Source of the DNA: Desulfobacterales bacterium | GTDB lineage: Bacteria > Desulfobacterota > Desulfobacteria > Desulfobacterales > BuS5 | DNA: 7,768 bases | Assembly: GCA_020056865.1 (NCBI GenBank) | Contig: JAGVGX010000046.1 | Coordinates: 1 to 7,768, forward strand | Reading direction: 5' to 3' | In this document: in pieces, positions 6,017-7,768 of the stretch | How positions within the stretch are numbered: position 1 is the first letter of the stretch | How the letters are laid out: the number at the start of each line of letters is the position of its first letter | The notes under the pieces: model-generated | Seen by the model: the letters and a program-made list of their open reading frames with translations, nothing else | What the model was told of the DNA's origin: nothing | The model's database searches: none | Made by a program: the position numbers and the translations under genes

Positions 6017-6864
6017 GTACCAATCAATCAGATATAAATCTAACCTTAGGCTATTCAACGTGTCCCAATGATACGTTTATTTTTTATGCCATCGCTCACA
6101 AGTTGATAGACAATATGGGTATAAAGTTTAACATACAGCTTGCAGATGTAGAAACCTTAAACCAGAATGCAAAAGCAGATCTGATGGATGTTTCAAAATT
6201 ATCTTTTGCTGCCATAGGCCATCTTAACAAAACATATGGTCTTCTTCGCAGCGGAGCAGCTCTTGGAAAAGGGTGCGGGCCACTGATTGTTTCAAGACCC
6301 GGGTTTGATTTGCAAGGGCTGACATCTGCAAAGATAGCTGTTCCTGGGATCTGGACCACCGCATGCATGCTGCTGTGTCTTTATTTGCCACGACTTCCTG
6401 ATGTTGTTCCCCTGCCGTTTGAACAGATCATGCCTTTGGTTCAAAATAAAACGTTTGATTTTGGTGTCATTATCCACGAGGGCAGATTTACATATAAAGA
6501 ATACGGCCTTGTCAGCCTTGTTGATCTGGGTCAATGGTGGGAATCAAAAACATCTCTTCCCATACCGTTAGGCGGCATTGCCATACATAGAAAACACGGG
6601 AAAGCCATCGCTGAAAAAGTTGAAAAAATAATAAAAAACAGTGTGTTATATGCGTTTAATCATCGCGAAGAAACCAGCGATTATGTTAACACGTATGCCC
6701 AGGAGATGTCGGAAACGGTTATCGGGCAACATATTGATCTTTATGTAAACCAGTTTTCCATTGATATGGGCAAAGAAGGCGCAAAAGCTGTTGACATGTT
6801 GTTGCGTATGGCTGGGAAACAAGGGCTGATTCGAAAAATTCATACATCTGTTTTTGCATGTTAA
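6013..6864 (+). CDS. mqnD: 1,4-dihydroxy-6-naphthoate synthase
   Basis: MqnD converts cyclic dehypoxanthinyl futalosine to 1,4-dihydroxy-6-naphthoate in menaquinone synthesis and has a periplasmic-binding-protein-like fold. The 283-residue product has the diagnostic motifs in order: GYSTCPNDTFIFYA (13-26), ADVETLN (44-50), DVSKLSFAA (59-67), LRSGAALGKGCGPL (78-91), VPGIWTTA (110-117), HEGRFTY (155-161) and LPIPLGGIA (182-190). His155 corresponds to the catalytic His of characterised MqnD. The ATG at 6013 overlaps the mqnB stop (ATGA), so it is chosen over an in-frame TTG at 5992 inside mqnB. There is little Shine-Dalgarno signal and translation is probably coupled to mqnB. mqnA, mqnC and mqnE, which act elsewhere in the pathway, are not in the window. 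Confidence 0.96.
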   Translation: MSTNQSDINLTLGYSTCPNDTFIFYAIAHKLIDNMGIKFNIQLADVETLNQNAKADLMDVSKLSFAAIGHLNKTYGLLRSGAALGKGCGPLIVSRPGFDLQGLTSAKIAVPGIWTTACMLLCLYLPRLPDVVPLPFEQIMPLVQNKTFDFGVIIHEGRFTYKEYGLVSLVDLGQWWESKTSLPIPLGGIAIHRKHGKAIAEKVEKIIKNSVLYAFNHREETSDYVNTYAQEMSETVIGQHIDLYVNQFSIDMGKEGAKAVDMLLRMAGKQGLIRKIHTSVFAC

Positions 6865-6888
6865 TGATTAAGGTGGCTGCAATTTGTT

Positions 6889-7479
6889 ATGAACAAGATC
6901 ATACGAACCTTTTTGGCTGTTAAAATACCCGAAGATATTATTGCCTGCATCAGTCGCCTCCAGAAAGATATCCAAGCATATCATTTAAATGTTAACCCGT
7001 CCTATGATTTAAATGTTAACTGGGTCAAGCCTGAAAACATTCATTTAACACTAAAGTTCCTCGGAAATACCCATATTTCAGATTTAAAAGATATTTGCGA
7101 TGCCATGCAAGATGTTGTTTCAGATTTTACCCCTTTTTTGCTTTCAGTAAAAGGAGCAGGTGTTTTTCCTGATCTTCGCCGGCCCAGAGTTATCTGGGTT
7201 GGGCTTTTTCAGGAAACAGATGGTCTTGTTTTCTTGCAAAAACAGATAGATATCCGATTGGAGAACATGGGGGTTAACTCCAAAAAACAAATATTTAAAG
7301 GCCACGTGACTATAGGAAGGATAAAGGGACGTACGGATAGGACACTATTAGGCGAAATATTATATACACATCAGCAATTTTGTTCAAAACCATTTATGGT
7401 AGACAGTGTATATCTGTTGCAAAGCGAATTAAAACCAACAGGGCCTGTTTATTCGAAACTAATGAGCTTTCAGCTTTAA
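6889..7479 (+). CDS. thpR: RNA 2',3'-cyclic phosphodiesterase (2H phosphoesterase family, LigT-like)
   Basis: This 196-residue protein has the two HXT motifs of the 2H phosphoesterase superfamily: HLTL with His52 (in ENIHLTLKFLGN) and HVTIGR with His139. The RTFLAVKIPED start, RPRVIWVG (98-105) and the closing LLQSELKPTGPVYSKL are typical of ThpR. It hydrolyses 2',3'-cyclic phosphate RNA ends to 2'-phosphates; the older name reflects a reverse tRNA ligase activity. Start ATG 6889 has AAGGTGG about 12 nt upstream. It follows mqnD by 24 bp and is probably co-transcribed with it, although no metabolic link is known. Residues about 31-44 carry a duplicated motif (YHLNVN, YDLNVN) just before the conserved W of NWVKPEN, which makes that loop slightly longer than usual. 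Convergent with uvrA, 21 bp between stops. Confidence 0.93.
   Translation: MNKIIRTFLAVKIPEDIIACISRLQKDIQAYHLNVNPSYDLNVNWVKPENIHLTLKFLGNTHISDLKDICDAMQDVVSDFTPFLLSVKGAGVFPDLRRPRVIWVGLFQETDGLVFLQKQIDIRLENMGVNSKKQIFKGHVTIGRIKGRTDRTLLGEILYTHQQFCSKPFMVDSVYLLQSELKPTGPVYSKLMSFQL
6979..7020 (+). repeat. Tandem 24-bp-period direct repeat inside thpR
   Basis: ATTTAAATGTTAAC occurs at 6983-6996 and again at 7007-7020, exactly 24 bp (8 codons) apart. The match extends four bases leftward with one mismatch (TATC / TATG). It is in frame and yields YHLNVN and YDLNVN in the protein, consistent with a recent in-frame duplication by slippage. Seen directly; the mechanism is inferred. Confidence 0.8.
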
Positions 7480-7500
7480 TATAAATGTTTCTCCTTTTAA

Positions 7501-7768
7501 CTATGACGCTGTATCTAAATATTTTTTTAAAAATTCACCGGTATAAGAACCAGTTATATCTGCTATTTCTTCAGGCGTTCCGCTTCCTACGACGTAACCG
7601 CCTTCATCACCGCCTTCAGGGCCCAAATCAATGATATAATCTGCGGTCTTTATTACATCCATGTTATGTTCAATAATCATAACTGTATTGCCTGCATCAA
7701 CCAGTCTGCCTAAAACACCGAGCAGCCTTTTGATGTCATCAACATGAAGTCCTGTTGTGGGTTCATCA
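7501..7768 (-). CDS. uvrA: UvrABC excinuclease subunit A, C-terminal fragment (cut by window edge)
   Basis: The last 88 residues and TAG stop of UvrA are present; the rest lies beyond the right edge. The fragment opens with D-E-P-T-T-G-L-H, the end of the Walker B and D-loop of the second ATPase domain. It then shows H-V-D-D-I-K-R-L-L and the H-loop [10 protein letters not shown]. The UvrA-typical end follows: [28 protein letters not shown] and [11 protein letters not shown]. UvrA dimers scan DNA for bulky lesions and load UvrB in nucleotide excision repair. It converges on thpR with 21 bp between stops and no visible terminator hairpin. Confidence 0.97.
   Translation of the reverse strand, partial: DEPTTGLHVDDIKRLLGVLGRLVDAGNTVMIIEHNMDVIKTADYIIDLGPEGGDEGGYVVGSGTPEEIADITGSYTGEFLKKYLDTAS

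Noticed and set aside
7480..7500. Possible bidirectional terminator between thpR and uvrA
   Set aside because: The 21-bp gap has no inverted repeat able to form a stable stem.

Overview
The window is an AT-rich bacterial chromosomal segment with eight complete protein genes, one short probable gene remnant and two genes cut by the edges. No tRNA, rRNA, CRISPR array, insertion sequence or phage gene is visible. The futalosine-type menaquinone genes (mqnB, mqnD), a solitary bactofilin, a PlsC-like acyltransferase fused to an alpha/beta hydrolase, and the overall protein style suggest an anaerobic Desulfobacterota (Desulfobacterales-like) organism. This is a judgement from protein resemblance, not a database result.

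Left part, minus strand (1-3492). Reading leftward, the order is rplM (L13), rpsI (S9), a 722-residue acyltransferase/hydrolase fusion, and the N-terminus of an exported protein that runs off the edge. rplM-rpsI is the classic ribosomal operon. A near-consensus sigma70-type promoter (3557 to 3528) sits just upstream of it.

Centre (3493-4670). A second strong promoter faces right (3618-3646), so the two are divergent. A perfect 8-bp inverted repeat with 32-bp centre-to-centre spacing lies between and over them. The rightward transcript carries a 54-codon ORF that looks like a collapsed CYTH-family gene (class IV adenylate cyclase / triphosphatase-like). An intact endonuclease/exonuclease/phosphatase-family gene follows with an ATGA overlap.

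Right part (4688-7768). A bactofilin gene is convergent with the phosphatase-family gene. It is divergent from a plus-strand cluster of mqnB (futalosine hydrolase), mqnD (1,4-dihydroxy-6-naphthoate synthase, ATGA overlap) and thpR (RNA 2',3'-cyclic phosphodiesterase). The window ends in the C-terminus of uvrA on the minus strand, convergent with thpR.

Most of the window is ordinary housekeeping. The points most worth a second look are the acyltransferase-hydrolase fusion with its HX4E motif and two poly-A tracts between the domains, the apparent internal deletion of a CYTH gene that keeps its promoter and downstream coupling, the inverted repeat at the divergent promoters, and an in-frame 24-bp duplication in thpR. 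I see no convincing new defence or mobile system.
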